The translations under genes and the position numbers were made by a program. A stretch of DNA of 64,000 bases from Mariniradius saccharolyticus AK6 (GTDB lineage: Bacteria; Bacteroidota; Bacteroidia; Cytophagales; Cyclobacteriaceae). The stretch lies in NCBI RefSeq assembly GCF_000330725.2, contig NZ_AMZY02000013.1:62001-126000 (forward strand), read 5' to 3'. The notes beneath the pieces are model-generated. The model was given only the letters and a program-made list of their open reading frames with translations, had not been told where the DNA came from and ran no database searches. How positions within the stretch are numbered: the first letter of the stretch is position 1; each line of letters begins with the position of its first letter. This document shows positions 8,580 through 17,146 of the stretch, in pieces.

Positions 8580-9920
8580 ATGAAGAGAGTAAAGTATTCG
8601 AGCTGGGGATTATTGCTAGTTCTCCTGCTTGTGTTTTCCGCTTGTGATAAGGAAGACGATGGGGGGCCTGCACCGATTTCTGCCGCAGACCAGGTGAAAA
8701 AGGCAATTTTCGACAGCATGAAGGAGTGGTATTTTTGGGAAAACAGATTGCCGACGACCTTTGATGCAAGCAAGTTTTCATCCAATGATGAGGTATTGGA
8801 TGCGTTAATGTACAAGGATTTGGACCGCTGGTCCTATTTGACAACAAGAGCGGCTTTTGATGCCGCTTTCACAGGTCAGGTCTCTGGCGCACATGGATTC
8901 AGCTTCGCATTTGATAGCCAGGAACGATTATTTGTCGCTTTTGTGTTTGACGGAGGACCTGCTGGATTGGATGGATGGAAAAGAGGTTGGCAAATCACCG
9001 AAATCAACGGAAAGCCAATATCCCAATATAGGACATCTACCGGATCCTACTCTTTTGACTTGGGTGCAAATACACCTGGTGTTACCAATTCATTCAAATT
9101 CAGACTGCCAGACGGAACAGAAACCACAAGGACGATCCAAAAGGCGGCATTCCAGAGCAATTCTGTATTGCATCGGGATGTTTACCAAGTCGGAAGCAAA
9201 AAAGTCGGCTATTGGGTATATCAAAGTTTCAGGGCAACCGCCGGTCTTACGCCGACGCGCTCCCAGGAAGTTGATGATACGTTCACGTTTTTCCAAGCAC
9301 AGGGAATCGAAGAGCTAGTTATCGACCTACGTTATAATGGTGGTGGTTCTGTAGCCGTGACCGAGCAAATCCTGAATTACATCGCACCTGCCAGTGCCAA
9401 CGGACGGGTCATGTACACAAATAAGCACAATGCCAACAAGTTTGATTTCAACAGGTCAGTCAATTTTAACAAGAAAGGGAGTCTGAACTTGAACAGGGTA
9501 ATTTTCATCACCTCTCGTGGTTCTGCATCTGCGTCAGAACTTCTCATCAACTGCTTGGATCCTTACATGGATTTGGTATTGATAGGGGATAGGACCTATG
9601 GAAAGCCGGTCGGTTCGTTTCCGCTATCCGGATACAATAGGGTCCTGAGTTCAAACAATGTTGAATTGGTGCCAATCACCTTTGCAATTGCTAATTCCGA
9701 AGGGAAAGCTGAGTATTTTGAAGGCTTCCCGGTCAACTTTGCAGTCAACGACAATCCAAGTAAAAACTGGGGTGACCTTGAGGAAGACAGATTTAAGGCG
9801 GCGCTCGATTTTATCGAAAGCGGCACCGTAAACGCTCGACTCAAGTTTGACTTCGTCCAACCAAAATGGGAGATGATCGATGCTTTCAAGGGACTCCAAA
9901 AGGAGTTTCCAATGTATTAA
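8580..9920 (+). CDS. S41 family C-terminal-processing-type peptidase, lipoprotein
   Basis: Exported serine protease of 446 residues. A lipoprotein signal (LLVLLLVFSAC, Cys22) is followed by an acidic linker (DKEDD), a short helical cap, a PDZ-like region (about 105-185, GGPAGLDGWKRGWQITEING) and the S41 catalytic domain. RYNGGG (251-256) is the oxyanion-type glycine motif, the nucleophile lies in GSASASE (314-320), and K342 (RTYGKPVG) is the general base. The probable location is the periplasm or outer membrane. It lacks the long N-terminal helical domains of Prc/Tsp and belongs with the compact Bacteroidota S41 lipoproteins. A strong terminator follows. Confidence 0.93.
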   Translation: MKRVKYSSWGLLLVLLLVFSACDKEDDGGPAPISAADQVKKAIFDSMKEWYFWENRLPTTFDASKFSSNDEVLDALMYKDLDRWSYLTTRAAFDAAFTGQVSGAHGFSFAFDSQERLFVAFVFDGGPAGLDGWKRGWQITEINGKPISQYRTSTGSYSFDLGANTPGVTNSFKFRLPDGTETTRTIQKAAFQSNSVLHRDVYQVGSKKVGYWVYQSFRATAGLTPTRSQEVDDTFTFFQAQGIEELVIDLRYNGGGSVAVTEQILNYIAPASANGRVMYTNKHNANKFDFNRSVNFNKKGSLNLNRVIFITSRGSASASELLINCLDPYMDLVLIGDRTYGKPVGSFPLSGYNRVLSSNNVELVPITFAIANSEGKAEYFEGFPVNFAVNDNPSKNWGDLEEDRFKAALDFIESGTVNARLKFDFVQPKWEMIDAFKGLQKEFPMY

Positions 9921-9929
9921 GACATTAGA

Positions 9930-9956
9930 GGCCCCAAGTTCGGGGCCTTTTTATTT
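9930..9956 (+). terminator. Rho-independent terminator after the S41 peptidase gene
   Basis: Perfect 6-bp GC stem GGCCCC (9930-9935) / GGGGCC (9942-9947), loop AAGTTC, followed by TTTTTATTTT. The tail suits plus-strand transcription; on the minus strand the flank is not T-rich. Confidence 0.88.
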
Positions 9957-10685
9957 TCTCAATACATCAATGATTTTTTCCAAATCCTCACTTATCGTGA
10001 TAATTCCCAATATCGGCTCGTCCCGCCGTCCTGTTTCCGTGATGAGCAAAGCTTCGGCAGGATGCGGATTCCCGAGGCTTTCTACAAAATATTCTCTTGC
10101 GGTCACAAAATCCGTTGTTTTTTTGATGATGCGGTAGTTTTTTAATCGGGTGATACCGTTGATCACATCCTGGATACTTGACTCTCTGAAAAGCTTCAGG
10201 GGTTCAGGAGTCGCAGTGAGCTTAGCCATCCATCTTGCCATTGCCTCATAGTTGATAAGACCCAATATGTATCCTTCTTTGACGATAGGCGCTTGAGAAT
10301 AGTCCTTTTCGACCATTTTTTGAAGCACGGGAACCACATTCTCCTCCGGGGAAACAGAGTAAACTTCGGAGAGAAAATGTTCGCAAACCAATGGCGGGTG
10401 CATCAGAAAACCAGCAATTTTCTCAATTTCCTCCACAATGTCTTCTCTTGGGTCGGCAACTGGCTTGCCTTGCTTTTTTTCAGAGTGAATAATCGCATTT
10501 CTCAGATTCCCAAAAAGTCGCAGCTGTTCGCGGTACTGACGAACTACTACGTTTTCATCACATGCGTCATCCAAAAGCGAGAAATAACTTACAAAGTTTC
10601 TTGCTTCGAGGTTTCTTCTAAGAAAATTTTCGATGGCGTTGAACGATTCCAGAAAGCGTTCGGCATTTGATAGTTTAATTTCCAT
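9951..10685 (-). CDS. HEPN-like domain fused to a CBS pair
   Basis: Protein of 244 residues with no recognised enzyme domain beyond two CBS repeats (about 95-150, with SEVYSVSPEENVVPVLQKM; and about 165-240). CBS pairs usually bind adenine nucleotides and act as regulatory modules. The N-terminal 95 residues are all-helical and contain LRNAIIHSE, so R62-x4-H67 matches the R-x4-6-H motif of HEPN proteins, many of which are RNases or nucleotide-modification partners. The HEPN assignment is an inference from this motif and the helical pattern. The gene is on the same strand as ackA and 62 bp downstream of it. The target, if it is an RNase, is unknown; a purely structural helical domain is the alternative. 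Confidence 0.75.
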   Translation of the reverse strand: MEIKLSNAERFLESFNAIENFLRRNLEARNFVSYFSLLDDACDENVVVRQYREQLRLFGNLRNAIIHSEKKQGKPVADPREDIVEEIEKIAGFLMHPPLVCEHFLSEVYSVSPEENVVPVLQKMVEKDYSQAPIVKEGYILGLINYEAMARWMAKLTATPEPLKLFRESSIQDVINGITRLKNYRIIKKTTDFVTAREYFVESLGNPHPAEALLITETGRRDEPILGIITISEDLEKIIDVLRK

Positions 10686-10747
10686 AATTGGTCGATATCC
10701 GGATGTGTTAAAAATGGAGTAGGTTGTAATTTGGTTTTTCAGTGAGA

Positions 10748-11959
10748 TTATCCCCGTGATATCGCTTGAACCAAGTGATAAGTTTGCTGCCCGATTTCAA
10801 GTTCTTCGTTTGTTGGGACCACGATTACCTTGACTTTGGAATCCGATCGGTTGATTTCGCGAATGCCAGAGGACCTTGCCGTATTTAGGGATTGATCCAA
10901 TCGGATTCCCAAAAATTCCATGTTTGCGCATACTTTTTCCCGCATATCCGTATCATTTTCTCCAATACCCGCAGTAAAGATGATGGCATCGAGCCCATTC
11001 ATTGCCGCAGCATACATGCCGATGTATTTCTGGATGCGGTATGCATACAGCTCATAGGCCAAGGCGGCGTCTTTGTCACCTGCTGCGATCGCATCCTTCA
11101 CATCCCGCATGTCGCTATGCCCACAGAGGCCCAAAAGACCACTCTTCTTGTTCAGAATATCATTGAGTTCATGGGCTGAGATTCCCCGTTCATTTATCAG
11201 GTGAAAAATGATGGACGGATCGATATCCCCACACCGTGTCCCCATCACCAATCCACCCATCGGACCAAGACCCATACTATGATCGACGGATTTCCCGGCT
11301 TCAATCGCTGTTACCGAACTGCCGTTTCCGAGATGAATGGAAATGAGTTTTACGCCAGGATTTTGAAGGAATTTCATCGCCATCTTGGAAACGTACTGAT
11401 GGCTGCTGCCGTGGAAACCGTAAGCACGGATTCCCATTTTTTCGTACATCTCTTTTGGTACAGCAAAGCGATATGCTCGCGCTGGCATTGTCTGATGGAA
11501 TGCCGTGTCAAATACAGCAACTTGCTTCGCTTGCGGAAAAATCCTTTCTGCCACTTGGATACCCAGCAGGTTTGGCGGGTTGTGAAGTGGAGCCAATGCA
11601 AACAATTCCTCGATTTTGTCTTTGACTTCATCGGAGATAAGAGTGGTCGAGGCAAACTGTTCACCTCCATGAACCACGCGGTGACCAATCGCAATGACCT
11701 CTGACATATCAGACAAAACGCCCTTATCCTTCTCCAAGAGGATTTCAGTAACCGTCACAAGGGCCTCCTCATGATTCTGGATCTTGCGTTTGATTGTGAA
11801 TTTTGCTTCTCCGCCATCACGTGCAACCTTGTGGGTAATGATAGAGCCGTCCAAACCTATTCGCTCCACCAATCCTGTGCAGAGTGGAGATTCATTTGGA
11901 AACTCGAATAATTGATACTTTAGAGAACTACTGCCAGAATTAAGGACTAAAATTTTCAT
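10748..11959 (-). CDS. ackA: Acetate kinase
   Basis: Acetate + ATP to acetyl phosphate + ADP, cytoplasmic, 403 residues, the usual length. The N-terminal signature MKILVLNSGSSSLKYQ is followed by HRVVHGGE (about 91-98), FDTAFHQTMP and the second family signature AYGFHGSSHQYV. ASKHA-fold glycines occur in SIHLGNGSS and FTAGIGEN. No phosphotransacetylase gene (pta), the usual partner, is adjacent: upstream on the same strand is an NfeD-type protease and downstream the HEPN-like/CBS protein. Confidence 0.97.
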   Translation of the reverse strand: MKILVLNSGSSSLKYQLFEFPNESPLCTGLVERIGLDGSIITHKVARDGGEAKFTIKRKIQNHEEALVTVTEILLEKDKGVLSDMSEVIAIGHRVVHGGEQFASTTLISDEVKDKIEELFALAPLHNPPNLLGIQVAERIFPQAKQVAVFDTAFHQTMPARAYRFAVPKEMYEKMGIRAYGFHGSSHQYVSKMAMKFLQNPGVKLISIHLGNGSSVTAIEAGKSVDHSMGLGPMGGLVMGTRCGDIDPSIIFHLINERGISAHELNDILNKKSGLLGLCGHSDMRDVKDAIAAGDKDAALAYELYAYRIQKYIGMYAAAMNGLDAIIFTAGIGENDTDMREKVCANMEFLGIRLDQSLNTARSSGIREINRSDSKVKVIVVPTNEELEIGQQTYHLVQAISRG

Positions 11960-12017
11960 AATTGGAAATAAAAACAGTCTTAGCGTTTTATGGAGTTGAT
12001 GATATTCTTAAAAAGGA

Positions 12018-13373
12018 TTAGCCGATTCGTTTTACTTTGAGGGATGTGCCTTCTGTGCTGATGACTTTGATTTTTTCTCCCTGATCGATAAACTCGCCCC
12101 GCGAATGGGCGTCGTAAACCTCGTCGTCGATGAGGATTTTACCGCTCGGCATCAGACGGGTATGTGCTACGCCTTCCTTTCCAAGCAGCGTTTCCTGGTA
12201 TACTGTTGAAGTATATCCGGCTGATTTGTCCAAAGTAGTGGCCAAGGCTATTGAACTGAATGCACGCCATTGGTTCACTTTGGGTGCGAGTGTAAAAATC
12301 AGAGCCATTGCTGCAATTGCCGCCAAAATCACCGTAAGCAACGCTACGAAAAGTTCACCTGCCGGAACAAATGTGAAGTCGAATGCCTGATTCGGGATCA
12401 TCCCGAGCGTGAGCCCAGTAAGCACGCAAATTATGCCCACGATACCCGCAACTCCAAATCCGGGAATGACGAATATTTCCACCAAAAGTAGAATACAACC
12501 GATAATGAATACAGCAATTTCCCAGTTTTCCGCAAGTCCATTGAGGTAGTAGGGTATGAAATAGAGGATGATGGCGACAATTGCAGACGCCAACGGAAAC
12601 CCAACTCCCGGCGTCTGCAATTCAAAGTAAATTCCAGCAAAAATCACCAGAATCAGGAAACCACTCACTGCCGGATGAAGGAAAAATGAAATGATGGCTT
12701 CGACATTTGAAACTTCGAAGGTCGATACTTCAAAATCCTCAAAACCCTGAAGTTTGATCACTTCTTCCACTGAATCTACCTCACCCTCGCAAAAGCCGTT
12801 TTCGATTGCTTCGGAAACCGAGAATGTGATGACCGACCCTTTTTCGCTCACGCCTTCGATCTCGATATCTTCGTCCACCATCGCCTCGGCGATTTTCGGA
12901 TTACGCCCCTTTGCTTCCGCGGTACTTCGCATCATTGAGCGCATATAGCTTTGATATTTGTCTGGAGCCGCATCACCAGTATCTCCCATGACAACCGTTG
13001 CCGCACCGATACTCCCTCCCGGCGCCATGTATATGCTGTCACAAGCTATGGAAATCAACGCACCAGCCGAAGCCGCGTCTTTGTTGATCCAAACGTGTAT
13101 GGGATTTTCATACTCTAAAATCATGGTGCGGATGTCGTCCGCATCATTGACAGCACCTCCATAGGTGTCCATTTCGATGACGACGAGATCGACGTTTTGC
13201 TTTTCGGCCTCTTCCAGCGCCAACTTCACACGTCTATTCATCCGTGGATCGATATTGTCGTCAATCTTGAATGTCAGCACCTTTTTCCTGGAGGATTTTG
13301 GGCTATCCTGGCCTTTAAGAGCCCCGGAGAAAAGTAACACAAACAAAAAGAAGGGTAATAGGAAGGGTTTCAT
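12018..13373 (-). CDS. NfeD family membrane-bound serine protease (ClpP class)
   Basis: Long-form NfeD protein of 451 residues. It has a signal peptide (1-21), a ClpP/SppA-like protease domain (about 30-200), a membrane region of about four to five helices (about 225-365) and a C-terminal OB-fold NfeD domain (about 380-451, with HSRGEFIDQGEKIKV). MDTYGGAVNDADD is the oxyanion-loop region, S102 in AASAGA is the predicted nucleophile, and K139 is the candidate partner lysine by analogy with the archaeal 1510-N protease. Such proteases usually sit next to a stomatin/slipin gene they cleave; none is next to it here. The 58-bp gap to ackA suggests possible co-transcription. Confidence 0.93.
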   Translation of the reverse strand: MKPFLLPFFLFVLLFSGALKGQDSPKSSRKKVLTFKIDDNIDPRMNRRVKLALEEAEKQNVDLVVIEMDTYGGAVNDADDIRTMILEYENPIHVWINKDAASAGALISIACDSIYMAPGGSIGAATVVMGDTGDAAPDKYQSYMRSMMRSTAEAKGRNPKIAEAMVDEDIEIEGVSEKGSVITFSVSEAIENGFCEGEVDSVEEVIKLQGFEDFEVSTFEVSNVEAIISFFLHPAVSGFLILVIFAGIYFELQTPGVGFPLASAIVAIILYFIPYYLNGLAENWEIAVFIIGCILLLVEIFVIPGFGVAGIVGIICVLTGLTLGMIPNQAFDFTFVPAGELFVALLTVILAAIAAMALIFTLAPKVNQWRAFSSIALATTLDKSAGYTSTVYQETLLGKEGVAHTRLMPSGKILIDDEVYDAHSRGEFIDQGEKIKVISTEGTSLKVKRIG

Positions 13374-13494
13374 GTACGCTTATTTTAAGCTTTGAATATA
13401 CCAAATATTCCCCACGTCTGAATGAATCTGATTTGATCATTGGTTTGATTAGGAATAAGAATTTGTTTTTCTTTAAAGCATTAATTCAACAGCT

Positions 13495-15357
13495 ATGCTC
13501 AAAAGATTCATTCTATCAGTGTTCGTTTTTAGTGCCCATTTTGCCATTGCCAAACCAGCCTTACAGCCGGACCGATGGCAGCAGAAAGTCAAGTATGAAA
13601 TGGATGTCACGATGGATGTTGAGAAAAATATCTATCAAGGAACACAAAAACTATATTATACAAACAACTCGCCTGACACACTCACGAGGGCGTTTTATCA
13701 CTTGTATTTCAATGCTTTCCAGCCAAATTCCATGATGGACGTGCGATCGCGCACAATCGCAGATCCTGATCGGAGGGTTTTGGACCGGATACAGAAATTG
13801 GCCCCCAATGAGATTGGCTACCTCAAAGTCAAATCACTAACGATGAATGGGAAAAAGGTAAAGTATGAGGAAGTAGAAACCATCCTTGAGGTGGATCTTG
13901 TCGAACCAATTCTACCTGGTCAAACGGTCGTTTTTGATATGGTTTTCGAAGGCCAGGTGCCCTTGCAGGTACGCCGAGCTGGCAGGGACAACGCAGAGGG
14001 AATCCGATACTCCATGTCGCAATGGTATCCAAAAATGAGCGCTTACGACTGGAGAGGATGGCATGCCAATCCCTATGTGGGGCGTGAGTTCTATGGGAAT
14101 TTTGGGGATTTTGATGTCAAAATCACAATAGACAAGACGTATATTCTTGGCGGTACGGGTTATTTGCAGAATGCAAACCAGATTGGCTATGGATACGAAT
14201 CGGACGGGGTAACCGTACCGGAGCCAAAGGGAAAAAACCTCACCTGGCATTTTTTCGCGCCAAACGTTCATGATTTTATGTGGGCTGCCGATCCAAAATA
14301 CACGCACGAAAAGGTGAAAATGGAAAACGGACCGATGGTACATTTTCTTTATGTGAAGAGTGAAAAAACGGAGGAAAATTGGGCCAAACTTAAAGGCTAC
14401 ACGGTCGATGCAATCCGCTATATGAGTGACCGTTTTGGCAAATATCCCTACGAACAGTTCTCTGTCGTGCAGGGAGGCGATGGCGGCATGGAGTATCCTA
14501 TGTCAACTTTGATCACCGGTCATCGCAATCTGGCGAGCTTGGTAGGAGTGACTGTCCACGAATTGATCCACAGCTGGTATTATGGCGTTTTGGGTTTCAA
14601 TGAGTCATCGGAACCATGGTTGGACGAGGGTTTTACAACTTGGGGAACTGATGTGGTCATGGACGCAGTGTTTAAGAAATCGACTGGTTTTGTATTGGAT
14701 GGTAATTATAAATCCTATTTCCGATTGGCGAAAGGGGGGTATGAAGAACCGTTGACCACACATGGTGACCACTACAATCTGAATGCAGCCTATGGTCCAG
14801 GGACCTACAGCAAAGGCGCTGTTTTTGTGGAACAATTATCCTATGTGATTGGACGGGAAAACTTCGACAAAGGGATGAAGAGGCTTTGGAATGAGTGGCA
14901 GTTCAAGCATCCCAATGGTAACGACGTCATGCGCGTAATGGAAAAAGTGAGTGGCTTGGAGTTGGATTGGTATTATGATTACTTTATTGCATCTACCAAG
15001 ACCATTGACTATGGGATAAAGGGCGTAGAGCCTGTCGGGAAGGAAACAAAAATTACTTTCGAAAGAAAGGGGCAAATGCCTATGCCTCTGGATGTTGTAG
15101 TGACCTATACAGATGGCACCAAGGAAACGATCTACCTGCCGTTGGTGATTCAGAGGGGTGACAAACCCGAGGAGGCTGGGATGCCAAAAAGATCCCAAGT
15201 ATCTAAATGGGCTTGGACTAATCCTACCCATGAGGTGCAGCTTTCGAAGCCGATAGAGAGTGTTTTGAGTGTGGAGATTGATCCTAGCCTGCGAATGGCG
15301 GACGTCAATCGGGAAAACAATAAATTTGAGGTCTTGTCTATCGAAGGCAAAAAGTAA
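13495..15357 (+). CDS. M1 family metallopeptidase (aminopeptidase N-like)
   Basis: Exported zinc aminopeptidase of 620 residues. Signal peptide 1-20 (ending AIAKPA) is followed by the beta-rich M1 N-terminal domain and the catalytic domain. Zinc ligands are H355 and H359 in HELIH and E378 in PWLDEGF (18 residues after H359), with E356 as catalytic base. The exopeptidase GxMEN motif appears as GGMEYP, with Tyr where Asn is usual; this variant occurs in this Bacteroidota subfamily. There is a short beta C-terminal domain and no large helical ERAP-like domain. It likely degrades peptides in the periplasm. The gene is followed by two hairpins shared with the convergent histone H1-like gene. Confidence 0.93.
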   Translation: MLKRFILSVFVFSAHFAIAKPALQPDRWQQKVKYEMDVTMDVEKNIYQGTQKLYYTNNSPDTLTRAFYHLYFNAFQPNSMMDVRSRTIADPDRRVLDRIQKLAPNEIGYLKVKSLTMNGKKVKYEEVETILEVDLVEPILPGQTVVFDMVFEGQVPLQVRRAGRDNAEGIRYSMSQWYPKMSAYDWRGWHANPYVGREFYGNFGDFDVKITIDKTYILGGTGYLQNANQIGYGYESDGVTVPEPKGKNLTWHFFAPNVHDFMWAADPKYTHEKVKMENGPMVHFLYVKSEKTEENWAKLKGYTVDAIRYMSDRFGKYPYEQFSVVQGGDGGMEYPMSTLITGHRNLASLVGVTVHELIHSWYYGVLGFNESSEPWLDEGFTTWGTDVVMDAVFKKSTGFVLDGNYKSYFRLAKGGYEEPLTTHGDHYNLNAAYGPGTYSKGAVFVEQLSYVIGRENFDKGMKRLWNEWQFKHPNGNDVMRVMEKVSGLELDWYYDYFIASTKTIDYGIKGVEPVGKETKITFERKGQMPMPLDVVVTYTDGTKETIYLPLVIQRGDKPEEAGMPKRSQVSKWAWTNPTHEVQLSKPIESVLSVEIDPSLRMADVNRENNKFEVLSIEGKK

Positions 15358-15363
15358 AAAGAA

Positions 15364-15393
15364 AAACCCTTGGATGATGGCATCCAAGGGTTT
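15364..15393 (-). terminator. 13-bp perfect hairpin, minus-strand terminator
   Basis: AAACCCTTGGATG (15364-15376), loop ATGG, CATCCAAGGGTTT (15381-15393). Read on the minus strand the stem is followed by TTCTTTTT, a good terminator tail for the histone H1-like gene. On the plus strand only TTT follows. Confidence 0.8.
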
Positions 15394-15406
15394 GATAACA
15401 TTAAAC

Positions 15407-15436
15407 AAAGGCATTCTTCCGAATGCCTTTTTATTT
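15407..15436 (+). terminator. 10-bp perfect hairpin, plus-strand terminator
   Basis: AAAGGCATTC (15407-15416), loop TTCC, GAATGCCTTT (15421-15430), then TTATTT. The tail suits plus-strand transcription from the M1 peptidase gene. Confidence 0.82.
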
Positions 15437-15441
15437 GGTTG

Positions 15442-15618
15442 TTATTTTGTGTTTTTCTTGTCTTGAACCTCAGTACGGATCGCCTGAGCCAAGTTTTTAA
15501 GATCCTGCATGCCTTTTCGTACTCTTGTACCGGCAGCTTGATTTTGTTTGTCGTAAAACTTTTCAAAATCAGCTTCCAATCCAAGGACGAGATCTTTTAG
15601 TTCACTAAATCTGCTCAT
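15442..15618 (-). CDS. Histone H1-like nucleoid protein (58 aa)
   Basis: Small basic protein beginning MSRFSELKDLVLGLE and ending with a lysine-rich tail (VQDKKNTK). It contains FEKFYDKQNQAAGTRVRKGM, the recurrent pattern of the very small histone H1 (Hc1-like) proteins conserved in Cytophagales. It is predicted to be helical and DNA-binding; role and targets are not shown by sequence. Length (58 residues) and Lys/Arg content fit that family. Upstream, on the minus strand, TATATTGA (15665-15672) with a TTG 18 bp further upstream is a weak promoter match. It lies between the M1 peptidase (convergent) and the serine-palmitoyltransferase-like gene (same strand, 98 bp away). Confidence 0.88.
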   Translation of the reverse strand: MSRFSELKDLVLGLEADFEKFYDKQNQAAGTRVRKGMQDLKNLAQAIRTEVQDKKNTK

Positions 15619-15716
15619 AACAAAAGTCAGTTTTTAAAGGTTGATGATAAGTTTATTTGAATGTTCAATATAGCTAAAATGTTTTTAAAACAACAAGCCA
15701 AGGCCATTTTTTGATT

Positions 15717-16967
15717 TTATTCACCAAAAGATTTGGCCAATTCGGTATTTCTGTAGTAGCCTGAAGTCAATTTTTCTTTAACCGCTTCAAATGCCGCAAT
15801 TGTTTCCTTCACGTCTTCCAGGGTATGGACGGCCGTTGGGATGAGACGCAGAATGATCATTCCCTTCGGCACAACCGGGTAAATGACAACAGAACAGAAG
15901 ATATTGTAGTTTTCTCTCAAATCTTTACTCAGTGTAGCAGCTTCACCAACCGTGCCGTTTAGTACTACGGGGGTTACCGGTGAATTGGATTTTCCTGTGC
16001 TGAATCCCTTCGCCTGAAGCCCACTCTTCAGCGCATTGACGATTTTCCAAAGGTTGTCCTTCAGTTCCGGTTTTGTTCTAAGCAACTCCAAGCGTTTCAA
16101 TGCTCCCTCTACCAATAACATCGGAAGTGATTTGGCGAAAATCTGTGAGCGCATGTTATACTTGAGGAATCGAATCACATTCGCATCACCTGCGATAAAT
16201 GCCCCGATGGACGCCATTGATTTTGCAAATGTGGAGAAATAAAGATCGATCTGATCTTGTACGCCTTGCTCTTCACCAGTTCCAGCACCTGTTTTACCCA
16301 TAGTTCCGAACCCGTGCGCGTCATCTACCAACAATCTAAATTGGAATTTCTCTTTCAGTTTGACGATTTCGGCCAACTTTCCTTGGTCTCCGGTCATTCC
16401 AAACACACCCTCGGTGATTACCAAGATTCCACCACCGGTTTCTTCAGCCAGTTTGGTTGCTCTTTGAAGTTGTTTTTCGCAATTCTCTATGTCGTTATGC
16501 GGGAATACATACCTTTTTCCAAGGTGCATGCGCAAGGCATCGATGATACAGGCATGGCACTCTGAATCATAAACGACGACATCTTTCCTGTCCAAAAGCG
16601 AATCAATCACGGACATGATGCCCTGATAGCCATAGTTGAGCAAATAGGAGCTTTCTTTTCCAACGAATTCGGCCAATTCCCTTTCAAGCTGTTCATGGAG
16701 ATCAGTCTGACCGGACATCATCCTTGCACCCATCGGATATGCAGCTCCCCATTTTGCAGCTGCTTCTGCATCTGCCTTTCGTACTTCAGGATGATTTGCC
16801 AATCCGAGGTAATTGTTAAGGCTCCATGTCAATACTTCTTTTCCTTTGAATCTCATTCTTGGGGCGATTTCCCCCTCAAGTTTCGGGAACATAAAGTATC
16901 CCTCTGACATCTCGGAATGTTTGCCCAATGGGCCCATGTTGACAGTTAATTTTGAGAATAAATCCAA
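15717..16967 (-). CDS. Alpha-oxoamine synthase, probable serine palmitoyltransferase
   Basis: PLP enzyme of 416 residues in the family that condenses an amino acid with an acyl-CoA. H138 (SECHACI) stacks on PLP, D215 lies in LLVDDAHGFG, and the Schiff-base lysine is K249 (FSTFAKSMASIGAF). Both serine palmitoyltransferase (first step of sphingolipid synthesis in Bacteroidota) and glycine C-acetyltransferase belong here. The longer N-terminus (MGPLGKHSEMSEGYFMFP), the RMMSGQTDLHEQLE motif and the absence of an adjacent threonine dehydrogenase gene favour the sphingolipid enzyme, but this is an inference. A consensus promoter and a near-palindrome lie upstream on the minus strand. Confidence 0.85.
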   Translation of the reverse strand: MDLFSKLTVNMGPLGKHSEMSEGYFMFPKLEGEIAPRMRFKGKEVLTWSLNNYLGLANHPEVRKADAEAAAKWGAAYPMGARMMSGQTDLHEQLERELAEFVGKESSYLLNYGYQGIMSVIDSLLDRKDVVVYDSECHACIIDALRMHLGKRYVFPHNDIENCEKQLQRATKLAEETGGGILVITEGVFGMTGDQGKLAEIVKLKEKFQFRLLVDDAHGFGTMGKTGAGTGEEQGVQDQIDLYFSTFAKSMASIGAFIAGDANVIRFLKYNMRSQIFAKSLPMLLVEGALKRLELLRTKPELKDNLWKIVNALKSGLQAKGFSTGKSNSPVTPVVLNGTVGEAATLSKDLRENYNIFCSVVIYPVVPKGMIILRLIPTAVHTLEDVKETIAAFEAVKEKLTSGYYRNTELAKSFGE

Positions 16968-16996
16968 GGTTTGAAGTATTTAGGGTTGTGAAATCA

Positions 16997-17012
16997 ACAA
17001 AAGGACTTTTGT
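16997..17012. promoter_or_regulatory. Near-palindrome just downstream of the alpha-oxoamine synthase promoter
   Basis: ACAAAAG-GA-CTTTTGT, two perfect 7-bp arms separated by 2 bp. It lies about 14 bp beyond the -7 box of the minus-strand promoter, in the expected early transcribed region, where a repressor could act. No T-tail follows, so it is not a terminator. An operator role is inferred from position only. Confidence 0.4.
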
Positions 17013-17025
17013 CCAATAAATCGCG

Positions 17026-17058
17026 CAAAACTAACACAATTCACCCAACCCTGCAAAA
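17026..17058 (-). promoter_or_regulatory. Bacteroidota-type promoter of the alpha-oxoamine synthase gene
   Basis: On the minus strand TTTTG (17058-17054) is followed after 20 bp by TAGTTTTG (17033-17026), matching the TTTG-N19-21-TAnnTTTG consensus of the Bacteroidota primary sigma factor. It predicts a leader of about 50 nt before the ATG at 16967. Confidence 0.65.
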
Positions 17059-17146
17059 TTCCATTTCCAAATCGATTATACTTTCAGCATTCGGGTTAAT
17101 TTACTTACTTCGCAGGGTCAGTTTTTTTGGTACATAAAACCCAAAT

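Noticed and set aside
11201-11704. 167-codon plus-strand open frame antisense to ackA
   Set aside because: It mirrors conserved acetate kinase codons; no recognisable protein features.
14836-15414. 192-codon minus-strand open frame over the end of the M1 peptidase gene
   Set aside because: It crosses the 13-bp terminator hairpin and lies opposite conserved peptidase sequence.
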